NCBI RefSeq assembly: GCF_036320965.1
Contig: NC_092243.1
Coordinates: 207,501 to 271,500, forward strand
Reading direction: 5' to 3'
Source: Panulirus ornatus
Taxonomy: Eukaryota; Arthropoda; Malacostraca; Decapoda; Palinuridae
Length of the DNA stretch: 64,000 bases
The position numbers and the translations under genes are program-made. The notes below the pieces were generated by a model. It saw nothing but the letters and a program-made list of their open reading frames with translations. It was not told the DNA's origin and searched no databases. Positions 61,733 to 64,000 of this stretch are shown here, one piece after another (the first letter of the stretch is position 1; each line of letters starts with the position of its first letter).

Positions 61733-61979
61733 CTTTTTTTCTTTTCTTTCAAACTATTCGCCATTTCCCGTGTTAGCGAGGTAGCGTTAAGAACAGAGGA
61801 CTGGGCCTTTGAGGGAATATCCTCACCTGGCCCCCTTCTCTGTTCCTTCTTTTGGAAAACTGATAAAAAAAAAACGAGAGGGGAGGATTTCCAGCCCCCC
61901 GCTCCCTCCCCTTTTAGTCACCTTGTACGACACGCAGGGAATACGTGGGAAGTATTCTTTCTCCCCTATCCCCAGGGAT
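61733..61979 (-). mobile_element. SINE-like structured repeat, copy 15
   Basis: Full-length, 5' end ATCCCTGGGGATAGG at 61,979. Confidence 0.75.
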
Positions 61980-62122
<143 letters not shown>

Positions 62123-62830
62123 GTAGGTGAAATGGCACTTCATAAGTTCATAAAATTTTGTTTAACATGTAATTTTTCTTTACATGTGGCACTACATGTT
62201 TCGTGCCTGTGGCTAAGTTATTTAAATTCGAAAATCACACTTGGTTCCCGCCGTACAGCACCAGTCAATGTAGGCCAATCACTGTCTGCTGTGTCTGGTC
62301 GTAACCCTTGTAAGGGAGAGTGATTATGGAGGGTCAGGTGGCGGGAGTTGACCTGGGTAGCTGGGTGTGTCATGGACAACTATTTTTGTTTTCGTGTTTT
62401 AAAATTTCTCTCATAATGATTTGGTTAATGCTAGGATGGGCTTTGAAATTGCCTCGGGACAAATTAAAGTTTTTAGTATTAGTATTTAAGAGATTCAATG
62501 ACGTTACGTGTGGCATCATCAACAGAGGGGTATAAAGTAACGGGATTCTCAATATCTATAGGGTGATCATTTTCATGACAATGTTTAGCGATTGTATGTT
62601 TTGTGGTCATCCCTCCGTACTTTATGTTGATGATAGTAACGCCTCATCGTTTCAGTCATACCGGTCTGGCCTACATGAATATATTTACATGCCCTGCATT
62701 TGACGGCGTAAACACTCCCAGTTGTTGCATTATTTGGCCTATTGTTTATTAAGGTCTTGCTGATGGTGTTATTGTACTGGAAAGCAACATTGCAAGAACT
62801 GTTTTTAGAACATGTCTTAAAGTAGATAAG
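62123..62830 (-). mobile_element. Penelope-like element, C-terminal part (family B)
   Basis: Minus strand. From 62,830: NNTISKTLINNRPN, then GSVYAVKCRACKYIHVGQTG, a GIY-YIG core (VYA and VG for the two motif halves). After a frameshift near 62,590, IAKHCHENDHPIDIENP; after another, LSRGNFKAHPSINQI. The 3' end (62,220-62,123) carries the same GTGAAATGGCACTT arm as the palindromes at 711 and 6,452. Pseudogene. Confidence 0.75.
62590..62790 (-). pseudogene. GIY-YIG endonuclease domain (family B)
   Basis: About 65 residues in one frame containing the two motif halves and MTETMRRYYHQHK. It reaches a stop after YNR because of a one-base shift. C-x2-C (CRAC) precedes the second half as in families A (CKSC) and C (SCNAL). 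Confidence 0.7.
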
Positions 62831-63208
62831 TTGGGAGAATAGGGCAACGCTAAACCTTTAGACTTATCCTTATTCGTCACATCTTTATTACAAGAGGCAT
62901 AAAATGTCTTCCTAGCTTACTGGAAAAGAACATGAAAAGAAGAGGTAAAAAAGGCTAGCGTACGTTGCACGTAATGAAAACTTGTAATATGTTATATCTA
63001 GCACGTCAGCTTCTACTGATACAGAGCGCAAGACCAGCACTCCTAACATGGAGGGCGTAAAAAGGTTCCGGGATTCACTTAAACACTCCTAATGTAGGAG
63101 GGTAGTACTTCCCTGGGCTGCTTTGTACAGCCTTCTGACAAGGAGGATGTCAGATTGTTACAAGTAGTATTTCTCTTCATACAGTTTCTAAAATGTAAAT
63201 AATTTTGG
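62831..63208. other. Unassigned DNA
   Basis: May hold more of the Penelope-like element, too decayed to read. Confidence 0.4.
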
Positions 63209-63837
<629 letters not shown>

Positions 63838-63873
<36 letters not shown>

Positions 63874-64000
63874 GATAATAATAATAATAATAATGATAAT
63901 AATAATAATAATAATATTAATGATGATAATAATGATAAAATTACAACGATGTTAATGATAGATAACAATGATAATAAGGATTATGATAATAATGAAAATA
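63838..64000. repeat. (GATAAT)n/(AAT)n trinucleotide-type microsatellite
   Basis: Mixed GAT and AAT units continuing past the window end. Confidence 0.9.

Overview
This is eukaryotic, repeat-dominated intergenic DNA. The very high density of (TA)n, (GA)n and (GT)n microsatellites, together with RTE-like LINEs, Penelope-like elements and tRNA-derived SINEs, fits a decapod crustacean or a similar arthropod. That is inference; nothing in the window fixes the species. I found no convincing host protein-coding gene, no rRNA or functional tRNA gene, no CRISPR array and no bacterial feature. The open frames that matter belong to retroelements.

Layout. From 1 to about 10,820 lie two copies of a roughly 5.7-kb tandem duplication (the first cut by the window edge). 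Each carries the 3' end of a LINE, a palindromic Penelope-like fragment, a (CT)(TA)(AG) compound microsatellite, about 1.5 kb of unremarkable DNA, a second Penelope-like fragment and a 5'-truncated endonuclease/reverse-transcriptase LINE. From 11 to 14.5 kb are LINE and SINE-like copies joined by (TA)n. From 14.6 to 19.1 kb is mostly unassigned DNA. From 19.1 to 34.8 kb is a second retroelement cluster: LINE copies on both strands, three Penelope-like fragments in all, tRNA-derived SINEs and two LINE copies with inverted 5' ends. From 34.8 to 45.0 kb is mostly unassigned, with two minisatellites. From 45.0 to 57.3 kb is a third cluster holding the most intact reverse transcriptase (55,351-57,021) and the only 5'-complete endonuclease (52,993-54,024). 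From 57.4 to 64 kb are G-rich and microsatellite DNA, a stack of SINE-like copies and two further Penelope-like fragments.

How the parts relate. One LINE family makes up at least sixteen copies. A short repeat of about 235 bp with a fixed 5' end (about sixteen copies) ends in the same sequence as the LINE: a CGCTACCTCGC motif, a small hairpin, an A-run, then (TA)n. This is the pattern expected if the LINE reverse transcriptase mobilises the short repeat. Nearly every (TA)n tract touches a retroelement end on at least one side, so the region looks like nested insertions into, and recombination through, (TA)n. The Penelope-like elements carry hammerhead-ribozyme-like motifs, one of them with an intact core at 46,554-46,599.

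Limits: boundaries at microsatellites are good to about 5-10 bp. Family assignments come from motif recognition alone, without database searches. Long, near-identical repeats of this kind are also where assemblies fail.
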